A DNA stretch of 64,000 bases from assembly GCA_035352895.1 (NCBI GenBank), contig DAOPYN010000013.1, positions 18,314-82,313 on the forward strand, in the 5' to 3' direction. Within the stretch, counting starts at the first letter, position 1. The number at the start of each line of letters is the position of its first letter. Shown here in pieces: positions 1 to 9,141 of the stretch. The position numbers and the translations under genes were made by a program. The notes under the pieces were generated by a model that made no database searches, was not told where the DNA came from, and saw only the letters and a program-made list of their open reading frames with translations. This stretch comes from UBA5070 sp035352895 (GTDB taxonomy: Bacteria; Fibrobacterota; Fibrobacteria; UBA5070).

Positions 1-1
1 C

Positions 2-1294
2 CTGCGCAACGACGACTTCGCCGGTGGCGAGCCGTATGTGCTTCTGCTCCTGGCCACGGTCGGTATCGGTCTGATGCTGATGGCGACCCACTTCATCGCC
101 CTGTTCATGGGCATGGAGATCGCGAGCCTGGCCATCTATCCGATGGTGGGCTTCCGGCGCGACCAGGCCGTCTCCAACGAAGCCGTCCTCAAGTATTTCT
201 CGATGGGTGCCGTGTTCTCGGCGGTGTTCCTCATGGGGACAGCCATGATCTACGGAGCCACGGGAGGGCTCGGGTTCGCCACGGTGATGCTCGGCTCCCG
301 GGTGGGCATCTACCTGTTGGGATACGCATTGGTCACCGTGGGGCTTCTGTTCAAGCTGGGCGTGGTTCCCTTCCACTTCTGGAGCCCGGACGCCTATGGC
401 GGCGCCCCCAGCGGTGTGGTCTCCTTCATGGCCGGTGCGGTGAAGATCGGAGCGGTGGCGGTGCTCGCCAATCTTTGGAGCTCCCATTTCTTCGGGTTCG
501 CCCTCCATTACACCGGGCAGTCGTTGCCGGGTATCCACTATCCGCCCCCTCCGATGGGAATCTCCTACCCTCTGCTGGGCGTGGGTGCCTTCCCGGAGAA
601 GGCCATGATCCTACGGGCGTGGCAGTTCGTGTTCGTGTTCGGCGGTGTGGCGTCGGTGGTGGTGGGGTCGCTCGCCTTGCTGGGGCAGACGTCCGTGCGC
701 CGCATGATGGCCTACTCGGGTGTGGCCAACGCGGGATTCCTCGCCTTGGCGCTGGGGCTGTTCGTCAAGCACGCCGACGCCCGCTTCGCCCTCTACTACG
801 TGGTCGTTTACGCGCTGGGCACCTCCGGAGTGGTAGCCGCCCTGGCCGCTCTGTCCGGGCGAGGCGACATCCACGACGATCTTGCGTCCCTGGTCGGCAC
901 CGGTCGGCGTCGTCCCTTGGTGGGTTTGGCCCTGACTGTGCTCGTCGCTTCCGTCGCGGGGCTTCCGTTCACCGCCGGTTTCGTCGCCAAGTTCCAGTTG
1001 CTGGCCGCTCTGTTCACGGACGGTCGGATCGGAGTGGAGGCGCTTTCCCTGATCCTGCCCGCGTCGCTGGCTTCCCAGGCGACCACCCTGTTTCCCGCTC
1101 TTCCCGTGTTCGTGCTGCTGTGCGCGCTGATTTCGGTCGCGGGTTACTTCCGGTTGGTGGTTGCCATCTGGACCGAGCCGGCGACCGGCGCCAAGGAGGT
1201 GGAGAAGGTGCCTGTGCTGCTCTCCATCGTTCTGGTGCTGTGCATGCTCGCGATCTTCGCCCTGGCCATCCAGCCTCGCGCGATCGGCTTCTAG
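2..1294 (+). CDS. nuoN: NADH-quinone oxidoreductase subunit N, 5'-truncated by window edge
   Basis: This is a proton-pumping antiporter-like membrane subunit of respiratory complex I in the inner membrane. The frame is open from base 2, so the gene starts outside the window; the first in-frame start codon inside (GTG at 38) falls within a transmembrane helix and is not a real start. About 430 residues are visible, against roughly 480 for the family. Successive hydrophobic helices are present, as are the two conserved helix lysines typical of NuoN/MrpD-type subunits, in FKLGVVPFHFW (around residue 120 of the visible part) and AGAVKIGA. The stop lies 6 bp from the convergent phosphoesterase gene. 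NuoN is usually the last gene of a nuo operon, which fits the change of strand here. Confidence 0.9.
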   Translation: MRNDDFAGGEPYVLLLLATVGIGLMLMATHFIALFMGMEIASLAIYPMVGFRRDQAVSNEAVLKYFSMGAVFSAVFLMGTAMIYGATGGLGFATVMLGSRVGIYLLGYALVTVGLLFKLGVVPFHFWSPDAYGGAPSGVVSFMAGAVKIGAVAVLANLWSSHFFGFALHYTGQSLPGIHYPPPPMGISYPLLGVGAFPEKAMILRAWQFVFVFGGVASVVVGSLALLGQTSVRRMMAYSGVANAGFLALALGLFVKHADARFALYYVVVYALGTSGVVAALAALSGRGDIHDDLASLVGTGRRRPLVGLALTVLVASVAGLPFTAGFVAKFQLLAALFTDGRIGVEALSLILPASLASQATTLFPALPVFVLLCALISVAGYFRLVVAIWTEPATGAKEVEKVPVLLSIVLVLCMLAIFALAIQPRAIGF

Positions 1295-1300
1295 CCGCCG

Positions 1301-2284
1301 TCAGAGCTTCTGGCGGCCATCCGGATAGATGGCGGACGCATTGCCGTCCTGGGTGATCTCCAGGGCGGCGAGGCGAGCCCCGTATGCCTTTCCGATCCCC
1401 ACGTCGATGCACATGAGCCTGCCGTTGGCCTTGGATAGGATCTTCCCCGGTGAACGGGGATCGATCAGGAACGTGGGGGTGTGCCCGACCACCATGCGTT
1501 CCAGATCCCAATTGCCAAGGGTTTCGTCCAGCTCGATGGACAGGGCCTGCTCCGACTTGCGCAGCGCGATGCGGTACCAATGGGGACCGTCCTCGGCCAG
1601 GGCGGGGTTGCGGGGATCGAGCTCGAAGTAGGGGGACAGTCGGGACAGCTCGTCGCGAATGCGCTGGTCCAGGTCCTGGGGCTGACCGATGGCGTAGCGG
1701 GGATGCAGTCCCCCGTGGACGAAAAGCGTTTTGTCGACGACGAAGAGGTTGGGACGTCGGACGAGCCAACGTCCCACCATGCCCGTTGGCGCCATGGCCC
1801 GCCGGAATTCCAACCACCCCAGAGGCTCCTCCTGCAGACGGGAAATGTCCAGCATGGCGGCGTTGCGCTGGGGGTCGCCGCCGCCCGGCGAGGGAAGGGA
1901 GGCCAGGCTGGACCGGAGTTCGAACTGGTCCAGCTCGGAAGGAGGGGCGAAATCCCGGTATTCCTCCACGGTGGTGTACGAATGGATGTGGTGCATGGAC
2001 ATGGACTCGTGGTTGCCCAGCACGAACTCCACCCGACCACCGGCCGCTTCGGCCTCGCGCATCAACCTCCGCAGCCACAGGTAGATCCGCTTGGGGTAGC
2101 CTCCGCGTCCGACCACGTCGCCGGTCATGACCAGGGTGGCGTCGCCGCCGATCCAGGTGCCGCGCCCGTCCAGGAGCTCGGCGATGCGCAGGATCCGGAT
2201 CCAACCATCGAAATTGCCGTGGATGTCGCCCACCGCAACCAGGCGGCTCGCGGGGCGATGATAGCAGTTGGACGACGGTTGCAT
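1301..2284 (-). CDS. Metallophosphoesterase (PPP-like, calcineurin fold)
   Basis: Predicted cytoplasmic phosphoesterase or protein phosphatase of the two-metal calcineurin superfamily, 327 aa. The motifs come in the expected order: GDIHGN near residue 19 (metal ligands), GDVVGRGG (the GD-xxG block), GNHES (catalytic His), VHGG and GHTP. The order and spacing resemble the PPP/ApaH/Shewanella-type phosphatase group; the substrate is unknown. I chose the ATG at 2284 because GGGAG lies upstream of it. An in-frame ATG at 2302 is also possible and would leave about 31 bp to the divergent argA start. It is convergent with nuoN and has no operon partner in the window. Confidence 0.85.
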   Translation of the reverse strand: MQPSSNCYHRPASRLVAVGDIHGNFDGWIRILRIAELLDGRGTWIGGDATLVMTGDVVGRGGYPKRIYLWLRRLMREAEAAGGRVEFVLGNHESMSMHHIHSYTTVEEYRDFAPPSELDQFELRSSLASLPSPGGGDPQRNAAMLDISRLQEEPLGWLEFRRAMAPTGMVGRWLVRRPNLFVVDKTLFVHGGLHPRYAIGQPQDLDQRIRDELSRLSPYFELDPRNPALAEDGPHWYRIALRKSEQALSIELDETLGNWDLERMVVGHTPTFLIDPRSPGKILSKANGRLMCIDVGIGKAYGARLAALEITQDGNASAIYPDGRQKL

Positions 2285-2339
2285 CGTGGTCCAGTCTCCC
2301 ATTTTGGGTGTGGGGAATGCAATTTCCTGCTCGATGCCC

Positions 2340-3677
2340 ATGGAACTCCACGAAACAGAAGCCGTTCCCGCCCTCCGCGAAGCGTTGGGGTATGTCGCCC
2401 GCCATCGCGGAGAGGTCTTCGTGATCAAGCTGGAAAGCGGGCTGGTGGAAGCCTCCGTGTTCCCGAGCCTGATGAGGGACATCGCCTCCCTGCACCGCAT
2501 GGGCATCCGGGTGGTGGTCGTTCCTGGCAGTCGTCGCCAGATCGATGCGATGCTTCGCACCTGGGGGGTGGAATCGCCGATGTCCGGCGAAGTGCGTGTG
2601 ACCACGGAGGAGGCGATGCCCTTCGTCACCTTGGCCGCCTTCGACGTCTGCAACCGGATCATGACCCACTTGGCCGAATCCGGCGCCAACGCATTGATCG
2701 GCAACTGGGTGAAAGCCAGGGGGTTGGGTGTGCTGGGAGGCGTGGACTACATCCTCACCGGCAGCGTGCAGAGCCTCCGCACGGAGATCCTGCGGCAACT
2801 CATGGGGCAGGAGTTCGTGCCCATCGTCCCCAACATCGGCTGGAATTCGGCGGGACGCCCCTACAACGTGAGTTCCACCCAGCTGGCCATGGAGCTGGCC
2901 GTCCAACTGGGGGCCTCCAAGCTGTTCTTCCTTTGCGACGAGACGCCCGAGGTCGGGCCCGACCTCGTTCTTCCGCAGGACGTGGAGCGTTCCGAAGGGG
3001 GCATGCTGTCCAGCCTGAACCTCGGACAAGCCGAGGAATTCCTTTCCACGAATGCACGGAAGATCGGCCAACCCTACCGCGACTACCTCCATCGCGCTTT
3101 GGAAGCCTGCCGCAAGGGGGTACGGCGCACGCACATCCTGGATGGCCAGGAGGACGGGGCGCTCCTGCGCGAGATCTTCAGCCAGGATGGCCAAGGCACC
3201 ATGGTGTTCGCCAACGAATACGACCATATCCGCCGCGCGGAAGTACGCGACGTTCCCGACATCCTGCGCATCCAGGAGCCCTACGTGGCCCAGGGAGTGC
3301 TCCTGCCCCGCACGGCCGAACAGATCGAAGCGCGGATCGGCGACTACGTGGTCCACGAGGCCGACGGTTTCATCCAGGGCAGCGCGGCTCTCCATCCGTT
3401 CCCGGATGGATCGGCGGAAGTGGCCGCCGTGGCGGTCGCGGAGCACGTTCGGCGGTTCGGGGTGGGGCGCAAGATCGTTCAGTTCCTGTTGCAGAAGGCT
3501 GTCCGCATGGGCTACGACAAGGTCTTCCTGCTCACCACCCAGACGTCCGACTGGTTCGCCGAACTCGGCTTCGAACGCGGAGATCTTTCCGATCTTCCCG
3601 CCGACAAGGCATCCACATACGATTTGCGCCGGCGAAGTCTGGTTTTTGTCAGGACCATCCGGAGATCCGGAACCTAG
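2340..3677 (+). CDS. argA: N-acetylglutamate synthase (amino-acid acetyltransferase)
   Basis: Catalyses acetyl-CoA + L-glutamate to N-acetylglutamate, the first step of arginine biosynthesis. At 445 aa it matches classical ArgA length (443 aa in E. coli). Residues 1-280 form an amino-acid-kinase fold that binds arginine in this family (RVVVVPGSRRQIDAML, ALIGNWVKARGLGVLGGVDY). The junction GVRRTHILDGQEDGALLREIF is nearly diagnostic of ArgA. Residues 295-445 are a GNAT acetyltransferase domain (AVAEHVRRFGVGRKIV acyl-CoA loop, WFAELGFERGD). ATG 2334 is an equally possible start. Divergent from the phosphoesterase; no other arg gene is nearby. Confidence 0.92.
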   Translation: MELHETEAVPALREALGYVARHRGEVFVIKLESGLVEASVFPSLMRDIASLHRMGIRVVVVPGSRRQIDAMLRTWGVESPMSGEVRVTTEEAMPFVTLAAFDVCNRIMTHLAESGANALIGNWVKARGLGVLGGVDYILTGSVQSLRTEILRQLMGQEFVPIVPNIGWNSAGRPYNVSSTQLAMELAVQLGASKLFFLCDETPEVGPDLVLPQDVERSEGGMLSSLNLGQAEEFLSTNARKIGQPYRDYLHRALEACRKGVRRTHILDGQEDGALLREIFSQDGQGTMVFANEYDHIRRAEVRDVPDILRIQEPYVAQGVLLPRTAEQIEARIGDYVVHEADGFIQGSAALHPFPDGSAEVAAVAVAEHVRRFGVGRKIVQFLLQKAVRMGYDKVFLLTTQTSDWFAELGFERGDLSDLPADKASTYDLRRRSLVFVRTIRRSGT

Positions 3678-3721
3678 AGGCCCCGCCCGGGGGAGTGGTT
3701 TCCGTGTCTTCGCGGAGTTCT

Positions 3722-3751
3722 TTGGACGTTCACGTTGTGAATTACTAGAAT
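3722..3751 (+). promoter_or_regulatory. Possible promoter of the rimP-nusA operon
   Basis: A TTGGAC-like -35 (3722-3727) and TAGAAT (3746-3751, 5 of 6 matches to the -10 consensus) are separated by 18 bp in the only sizeable gap before rimP. The -35 is weak. Placement upstream of a housekeeping operon supports it; base matching alone would not. Confidence 0.35.
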
Positions 3752-3771
3752 TTCCGCTTCGCTCCCAATCA

Positions 3772-3789
3772 CCCCTCCGGTTGGAGGGG
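3772..3789 (+). promoter_or_regulatory. Leader hairpin upstream of rimP
   Basis: A perfect 7-bp stem CCCCTCC/GGAGGGG (3772-3778 with 3783-3789) with a GGTT loop sits about 20 nt before the rimP start. No T-tract follows, so it does not look like a complete intrinsic terminator. It could be a leader structure or attenuator for the nusA operon, which is autoregulated in other bacteria. Confidence 0.4.
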
Positions 3790-3809
3790 GGCTTCACAAG
3801 GGGTTTGTC

Positions 3810-4274
3810 CTGGATCGGAAAGACCGTCTGCTCGCTTGCTCCCGCGAAGTGGCCGAAGCCTGCGGGCTCGAGCTTGTCGATGTCGAGCTCTTCCGTGCCG
3901 GACGCAGGGAGGTGCTGCGCATCTACCTGCACAAACCCGGCGGGGTCACCTTGGACGAATGCTCCCAGGTCAGCCACCAACTTTCCAGCCTTCTCGAGAA
4001 CGATGAATCCTTCCAGACGCCATACACCCTCGAGGTCTCCTCTCCCGGCCTGGATCGTCCGCTCAAGACGCCCCGAGACTGGGCGCGTCGGGTCGGCGAG
4101 TGGGTGCGTGTGCATCTTTCGGAGGACGTGGAAGGACGCAAGCAATGGGTTGGTCGCCTCGTCGAAGCCGACGAGACATCCGCCCTCTTGTCGCCCGAAG
4201 AAGGTAGCCCAGACGTCCGCATCCCTTTCCGTACGGTCCAGTTGGCCCGTGTCGATGTCCGATTCGAGGATTGA
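3810..4274 (+). CDS. rimP: Ribosome maturation factor RimP
   Basis: Needed for 30S subunit maturation; first gene of the rimP-nusA-infB operon. The core AEACGLELVDVELFR, the LRIYLHKPGGVTLDEC block and YTLEVSSPGLDRPL are typical of RimP, with an Sm-like C-terminal domain. The first conventional start is GTG 3849, but it cuts off part of the conserved N-terminal helix. Translation of the upstream sequence gives DRKDRLLACSREVAEA, which fits the family. A CTG codon at 3810, preceded by AAGGGG (3798-3803), would begin a 154-aa protein of normal length. I annotate that CTG start with moderate confidence; the gene call itself is secure. The stop is 2 bp before nusA. Confidence 0.88.
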   Translation: MDRKDRLLACSREVAEACGLELVDVELFRAGRREVLRIYLHKPGGVTLDECSQVSHQLSSLLENDESFQTPYTLEVSSPGLDRPLKTPRDWARRVGEWVRVHLSEDVEGRKQWVGRLVEADETSALLSPEEGSPDVRIPFRTVQLARVDVRFED

Positions 4275-4276
4275 AA

Positions 4277-5497
4277 ATGTCTAGAACCGCCGCAAAGGAC
4301 CCAGAGGTCAACATCGTCGAGGCTCTTGGCCAAGTCGCCAAGGAAAAGAACATCGGCATGGATGTGGTCCTGAGCACCTTGCGCTCGTCGCTGGTGCAGG
4401 CCGCACGCAAGTACACGGGCATCCAGAAGAACATCGAGGTGGACGTGGAGCGCGAACGCGGCTCCATCCGCGCCTTCCTGCGGGTGGAGGTGGTGGACGA
4501 CCTTCCCGACCTCCCCGATGGGATCAGCGCCGAGGACGCCATGGTGTTCGACGAGAAGTACATGCTCCTCGACGAGGCGCGCGAGTATCGCCCCACCATC
4601 CAGGTCGGCGAGACCCTCGAGCACGAGATCCCCATCGCGGGATTCGGTCGCGCCGCGATCGCCATCGCCAAGCAGAGCCTCACCCAGCGTGTGCGCGAGG
4701 TGGAACGCCAGCGTGTGTTCGACGACTACCGCGATCGCATCGGGACCATTGTGACAGGAACTGTCCAGCAGGTGGATCGAGGCGACATCCTCGTGAACCT
4801 CGGGCGCACCGAGGCCATCGTGCCCCTGCGCGAGCAGATCCGCAAGGAGCGCTACCGCCAGGGCGACAGCATCCGCGCCTACATCTGCGACGTGTCCAAC
4901 AACGCCAAGGGTCCCCAGGTGATCCTGTCCCGCACCCATCCGGAATTCCTGGCCAAGCTCTTCGAGCTGGAAGTGCCCGAGATCTACGACGAGATCGTGG
5001 GAATCCGCGCCGTGGCGCGCGATCCGGGCTTCCGCGCCAAGATCAGCGTGTCCAGCCGCGACGAACGGATCGATCCGGTGGGCGCCTGCGTGGGCATGAA
5101 GGGCAACCGCGTGCAGGCCATCGTGCGCGAGCTGTCCAACGAGCGCATCGACATCATCCATTTCACCGAGGACATGCAGGTCTACGTGCGTCGGCTCTTC
5201 GCCCCCGCCGAGGTTCGCAAGGTGCTCGAGGTGGGATCCGACCGCTACGTGGTGGTCGTGGCCAACGAGGATCTTTCCCTGGCCATCGGACGACAAGGCC
5301 AGAACGTGAAACTGGCCACCAAGCTCCTGGGCAAGGAGCTCGACGTCTTCGGAGAGGACGAATTCGGCGAATTGCCCGAGGCCGAGCGCCGTGCCATCCT
5401 GGGCGAGCCCGAACTCGCCGAGGAGTCCGCCTCCGAGACAGCAACCGAAACCGCCACCGAGCCGGTGGCCGGGGAAGAGGCGCCCGCCGCTTCCTGA
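4277..5497 (+). CDS. nusA: Transcription termination/antitermination factor NusA
   Basis: Binds RNA polymerase and nascent RNA and controls pausing, termination and antitermination. The 406-aa protein has the RNA-polymerase-binding N-terminal domain (about 1-130), an S1 domain (about 150-215, beginning GTIVTGTVQQVDRGDILVN) and two KH domains (about 220-365, with GMKGNRVQAI and the GXXG motif GRQG in LAIGRQGQNVKLA). The C-terminus is a short acidic, Thr/Ala-rich tail without the acidic repeats of gammaproteobacterial NusA. ATG 4277 follows GAGGA (4266-4270); an in-frame TTG at 4271 overlaps the rimP stop and is less likely. Confidence 0.96.
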   Translation: MSRTAAKDPEVNIVEALGQVAKEKNIGMDVVLSTLRSSLVQAARKYTGIQKNIEVDVERERGSIRAFLRVEVVDDLPDLPDGISAEDAMVFDEKYMLLDEAREYRPTIQVGETLEHEIPIAGFGRAAIAIAKQSLTQRVREVERQRVFDDYRDRIGTIVTGTVQQVDRGDILVNLGRTEAIVPLREQIRKERYRQGDSIRAYICDVSNNAKGPQVILSRTHPEFLAKLFELEVPEIYDEIVGIRAVARDPGFRAKISVSSRDERIDPVGACVGMKGNRVQAIVRELSNERIDIIHFTEDMQVYVRRLFAPAEVRKVLEVGSDRYVVVVANEDLSLAIGRQGQNVKLATKLLGKELDVFGEDEFGELPEAERRAILGEPELAEESASETATETATEPVAGEEAPAAS

Positions 5498-5559
5498 GCG
5501 GACGGCACGCCAACAGGATTTGTTCAGACAAGAGACGCAATCACCGAGAGTGAGGCTTC

Positions 5560-8500
5560 GTGAGTAAGACCCGAATCACCGATGTCGCGACCGAGTTCGA
5601 GATCGCCAAGGAATCCGTCCTCAAGCACTTGAAGGATGCTGGATTCGAGGTGCGCTCGGTCCTTTCGCCCATCGAGAGCGACTGGGTGGACAAGATCCGC
5701 CCCGCTTTGGAGAATGAGCGCGCCAAGTCCGGCAAGCCCCGGGCTAAGAAGGCCGCGCCCAAGAAGAAGGCGGAAGGCGAGGTCGAAACCGAGAAGCCCA
5801 AGAAGGCCGCGCCCAAGAAGAAGGCGGAAGGCGAACACGAGTCGGCACGCTCCGCAACTCCTGTCGCACCCGTTTCCGAAAAGCCAGCTCCGGTCCCTCC
5901 GCCGGTTGCCGCACCTGTGCCGGTACCTGCACCCGCACCTGTGCCTCCTCGGGTCGAGGTCGCTGCAGCTCCCGATGCCTCCGTTGCTGCTGCGCCCAAG
6001 CCGGCTCCAAAGCCCGAGCCTGCGAGCGAATCCGTCGCTCCTGCGACCGCTCCCGCTCCGACGGCACCTCCGGTCGCTCCTGCGCCCGAGGCGGCGCCTG
6101 TCACGCCCATCATGCTGACTGCTCCGGTCCGTCGCCAGCCGTCCTTCAATCCGGATCGTCCGGATCGTCCGCGCGCACCGGCCAGCACCTACCAGCCCAC
6201 GCCTCGCGGCATCACCGGCGGCCCCCGCCCCGGCTTCAACGCCGCGGACAAGGGAGCGGCGGCCCCCGGCGCGGCATCCCGCGAGCAGCCTCGCGATCCT
6301 CGTCCAGGAGACCGGACTCCCGTTTCCCGGGACGGTCGTACCGATACACGCGGACCTGGCGGACCTCGTCCGGATCGCGGTGGCGCGCCCAACCAAGCGG
6401 GTGGCCCCAGGCCGGATCGCGGCGTTTCGGTGGGCGGGAACCGCCCCGACGGTCGTGGACCTGGCGGACCCGGTGGTCCTGGCCAGGGACGTGCGCCCTA
6501 TGGCGGTGGCCAAGGCGGTCAAGGTGGGTATCGCTCCGGAGCGCCTGGACAGGGTGGGGCTCCCGGTCCCTACCGGAATTCGCCTCCTTCCACCAACCCC
6601 TACCGCCCCAATGGCCCTGGAGGCCCGCGCCCGGGATTCGGTCAAGGCCCCGGTGCCGGACCTGGAGGTCCGGGTCGAGGCGGTTTCGGTGCACCCGCGG
6701 GAGGTCCTCCGGGCGCGACGGGATCGTTGCAGCCTGGACAGCAGGCCGGTGCCTTCGGTGCACCCGCAGGCAAGGGTTCCGCCGGTCGCAAGCGCAAGAC
6801 CAAGGAACAGATCGAGACCGAGATCTTCTACCAGACCCAGCAGAATGTCAACAAGGTGATGGTTTCGCTGGATCGAGGCAAGATCCAGCGGCGCTACGCA
6901 CGTGGCGGCGGCGGTCAGATGGTCGAGAGCCCCGATGACAAGATGACGCTCAAGGTGGCCGAATTCATCACCATCGCCGAACTGGCCAACCTTCTGAACG
7001 TGGCGCCGGCGCAGGTGATCGCCAAGGCCATGGGCATGGGATTGATGGTGACCATCAACGCCCGCCTGGACCACGAGACCATCGCGATCATCGCCGACGA
7101 GTTCGGGTACCAGGCCCAGCTGATGGACGAGTATGCCGAGGACGTCGCCGAAAGCCAGGAATTGATCGGCGATCCGGAGGCGGAGTCGGTTCGTCCGCCC
7201 ATCGTCACGGTCATGGGCCACGTCGACCATGGCAAGACCTCGCTTCTGGACTACCTGCGCAAGACCCACGTGATGACCGGCGAAGCGGGTGGCATCACCC
7301 AGCACATCGGTGCCTACGAAGTGGACACCGGCCACGGTTGCGTGACCTTCCTGGACACTCCCGGCCACGAGGCGTTCTCCGCCATGCGTGCCCGCGGCGC
7401 CAAGGTCACCGACATCGTGGTCCTGGTTGTGGCTGCAGACTCCAACGTCATGCCGCAGACCAAGGAAGCCATCGACCACGCCCGTGCGGCCAACGTGCCC
7501 ATCGTCGTGGCGATCAACAAGATCGACCTTCCCGCCGCCAACCCCGACAACGTCCGCGCCCAGCTGGGTGCCTACGGCGTCGAGGTGGAGCAGTGGGGTG
7601 GAAAGGTGCAGTGCGTCGAGATCTCCGCCAAGAAGGGGATCAACATGGACAAGCTCCTGGATTCGCTTCTGATCGAGGCGGAAATGCTCGGTCTGCGGGC
7701 CAATCCCACCGTGCGCGCCAAGGGCACCGTGATCGAATCCCGCCTGGACAAGGGCAAGGGTTCCATCGCCACCATCCTGGTGCAGGAAGGAACGCTCCGC
7801 GTGGGCGACGCCATCCTGGTGGGATCGTATGCGGGCAAGATCCGTCAGCTCATGGACGAACGCGGCCAGCCTCGCCACGATGCGGGACCCTCCGTCCCCT
7901 GCCAGATCCTGGGCATCGACGGCGTTCCCCAGGCGGGCGACTCGGTCATCCAGATGGACGACGAGCGCGAAGCCCGCGAGATCGCGGGCCGCCGCCTGCG
8001 CGCCCAGAAGGAGCGCGAACTGCGTCGCGCCCAGCGCATGTCCCTGGAGGATCTCTCCAACAAGATCGCCGCAGGCGATTCCCAGCAGACCCTCAAGGTC
8101 ATCGTCAAGGGCGACGTGGACGGATCCGTGGAGGCGATCGCCGCCTCGCTGGAGCAGCTGTCCACCAAGGAAGTGCGCGTGCAGATCCTGTCGCGAGCGG
8201 TGGGTGGCATCAAGGAAGCGGACGTCATGCTGGCTGCCGCATCCGACGCCATCATCGTCGCCTTCCACGTGCGTCCCGACGCCAACACCCGCGAGCTCGC
8301 CAGCCGCGAGGGCGTGGAGATCCGTTCCTACCGGATCATCTACGAGGTGGTCGACGACATCCGCAAGGCCATGGAAGGCATGCTCAAGCCGGAGATCAAG
8401 GAAGAGGTCGCCGCCGAAGCCGAGGTCCGCGCGATTTTCCGCGTGCCTCGCCAAGGTGCGATCGCCGGTTGCTACGTGCAGTCGGGCACCATCGAGCGCA

Positions 8501-8712
8501 AGCTCAAGGCCCGCGTGTACCGCAACGGCGTGGAGATCGCCGAATCCAAGGTCAGCACGCTCAAGCGGTTCAAGGACGACGTGTCGGAGGTCAAGTCCGG
8601 CTACGAGTGCGGTGTGGGCCTGGACGGGGTCGATGACTACCAGGAAGGCGACATCATCGCGTTCTTCCGCCAGTTCGAGGTGGCGCGCAAGCTTTCGGAC
8701 ACCAAGGCGTGA
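5560..8712 (+). CDS. infB: Translation initiation factor IF-2
   Basis: GTPase that delivers initiator tRNA to the 30S subunit; 1050 aa. An N-terminal IF2_N helix module (residues 1-45) is followed by a Lys/Ala-rich part and a Pro/Ala-rich stretch. A long Gly/Pro/Arg-rich linker covers about residues 205-410. A second IF2_N-like module (about 430-540) precedes the G domain, with GHVDHGKT at 553-560, DTPGHE at 599-604 and NKID at 653-656, then domains II-IV to the end. The GTG start at 5560 is preceded by GAGG (5552-5555). A 35-bp exact direct repeat lies in the N-terminal part. The stop overlaps the rbfA start by 4 bp, implying translational coupling. Confidence 0.96.
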   Translation: MSKTRITDVATEFEIAKESVLKHLKDAGFEVRSVLSPIESDWVDKIRPALENERAKSGKPRAKKAAPKKKAEGEVETEKPKKAAPKKKAEGEHESARSATPVAPVSEKPAPVPPPVAAPVPVPAPAPVPPRVEVAAAPDASVAAAPKPAPKPEPASESVAPATAPAPTAPPVAPAPEAAPVTPIMLTAPVRRQPSFNPDRPDRPRAPASTYQPTPRGITGGPRPGFNAADKGAAAPGAASREQPRDPRPGDRTPVSRDGRTDTRGPGGPRPDRGGAPNQAGGPRPDRGVSVGGNRPDGRGPGGPGGPGQGRAPYGGGQGGQGGYRSGAPGQGGAPGPYRNSPPSTNPYRPNGPGGPRPGFGQGPGAGPGGPGRGGFGAPAGGPPGATGSLQPGQQAGAFGAPAGKGSAGRKRKTKEQIETEIFYQTQQNVNKVMVSLDRGKIQRRYARGGGGQMVESPDDKMTLKVAEFITIAELANLLNVAPAQVIAKAMGMGLMVTINARLDHETIAIIADEFGYQAQLMDEYAEDVAESQELIGDPEAESVRPPIVTVMGHVDHGKTSLLDYLRKTHVMTGEAGGITQHIGAYEVDTGHGCVTFLDTPGHEAFSAMRARGAKVTDIVVLVVAADSNVMPQTKEAIDHARAANVPIVVAINKIDLPAANPDNVRAQLGAYGVEVEQWGGKVQCVEISAKKGINMDKLLDSLLIEAEMLGLRANPTVRAKGTVIESRLDKGKGSIATILVQEGTLRVGDAILVGSYAGKIRQLMDERGQPRHDAGPSVPCQILGIDGVPQAGDSVIQMDDEREAREIAGRRLRAQKERELRRAQRMSLEDLSNKIAAGDSQQTLKVIVKGDVDGSVEAIAASLEQLSTKEVRVQILSRAVGGIKEADVMLAAASDAIIVAFHVRPDANTRELASREGVEIRSYRIIYEVVDDIRKAMEGMLKPEIKEEVAAEAEVRAIFRVPRQGAIAGCYVQSGTIERKLKARVYRNGVEIAESKVSTLKRFKDDVSEVKSGYECGVGLDGVDDYQEGDIIAFFRQFEVARKLSDTKA
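5746..5834 (+). repeat. 35-bp direct repeat within infB
   Basis: Two identical 35-bp copies (5746-5780 and 5800-5834), offset by 54 bp (18 codons), each encode a Lys/Ala-rich KKAAPKKKAEG module in the flexible N-terminal region of IF-2. The period is a multiple of three, so copy-number change would keep the reading frame. Confidence 0.85.
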
Positions 8713-9113
8713 GGGGTCGACCCTCCCGTGGCGGCGGAAGCCGCACGGCGTCCGTGGGCGAGCAGATCCGCAGGGAACTCTCCCAGCTCTTCCTGGAAGG
8801 GTTGAAGGACCCGCGGATCGCCTTCGTCACCGTCTCCACCGTGAACGTGACTTCGGACCTTAGCCTGGCCACGGTCAACTACACCGTGCTGGGTTCGGAG
8901 AAGGAGATCCGCGACACGGAGGTGGGGCTGCAGCAGTCCGCCGGCTGGCTCCGCAAGGAGCTCGCTCATCGCCTGAAGCTGCGGCACATGCCGCAGCTGC
9001 GGTTCTACCTGGACCACAACCTGGAGAACTCCTTCCACATCCAGAGCTTGCTCACCAAGCTTCCGGAAGAGGATCGCAAACCCTTGGATCCCTCGGAGCT
9101 GCCTCCTTCGTGA
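8709..9113 (+). CDS. rbfA: Ribosome-binding factor A
   Basis: Small KH-fold 30S maturation factor, 134 aa. RIRREL-type N-terminal helix (VGEQIRRELSQLFLEGLKDP), then the DPRIAFVTVSTVNVTSDLSLATV strands and the RHMPQLRFYLD block characteristic of RbfA. The GTG start at 8709 overlaps the infB stop (GTGA), so it is probably translationally coupled. A 28-bp gap separates it from truB. Confidence 0.94.
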   Translation: MRGRPSRGGGSRTASVGEQIRRELSQLFLEGLKDPRIAFVTVSTVNVTSDLSLATVNYTVLGSEKEIRDTEVGLQQSAGWLRKELAHRLKLRHMPQLRFYLDHNLENSFHIQSLLTKLPEEDRKPLDPSELPPS

Positions 9114-9141
9114 GGATGGAGGCTCCGGGAGCCGACGGGCC

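Noticed and set aside
1014..4145. 1043-codon minus-strand open frame
   Set aside because: Shadow of nuoN, argA, rimP and the phosphoesterase; no recognisable domains.
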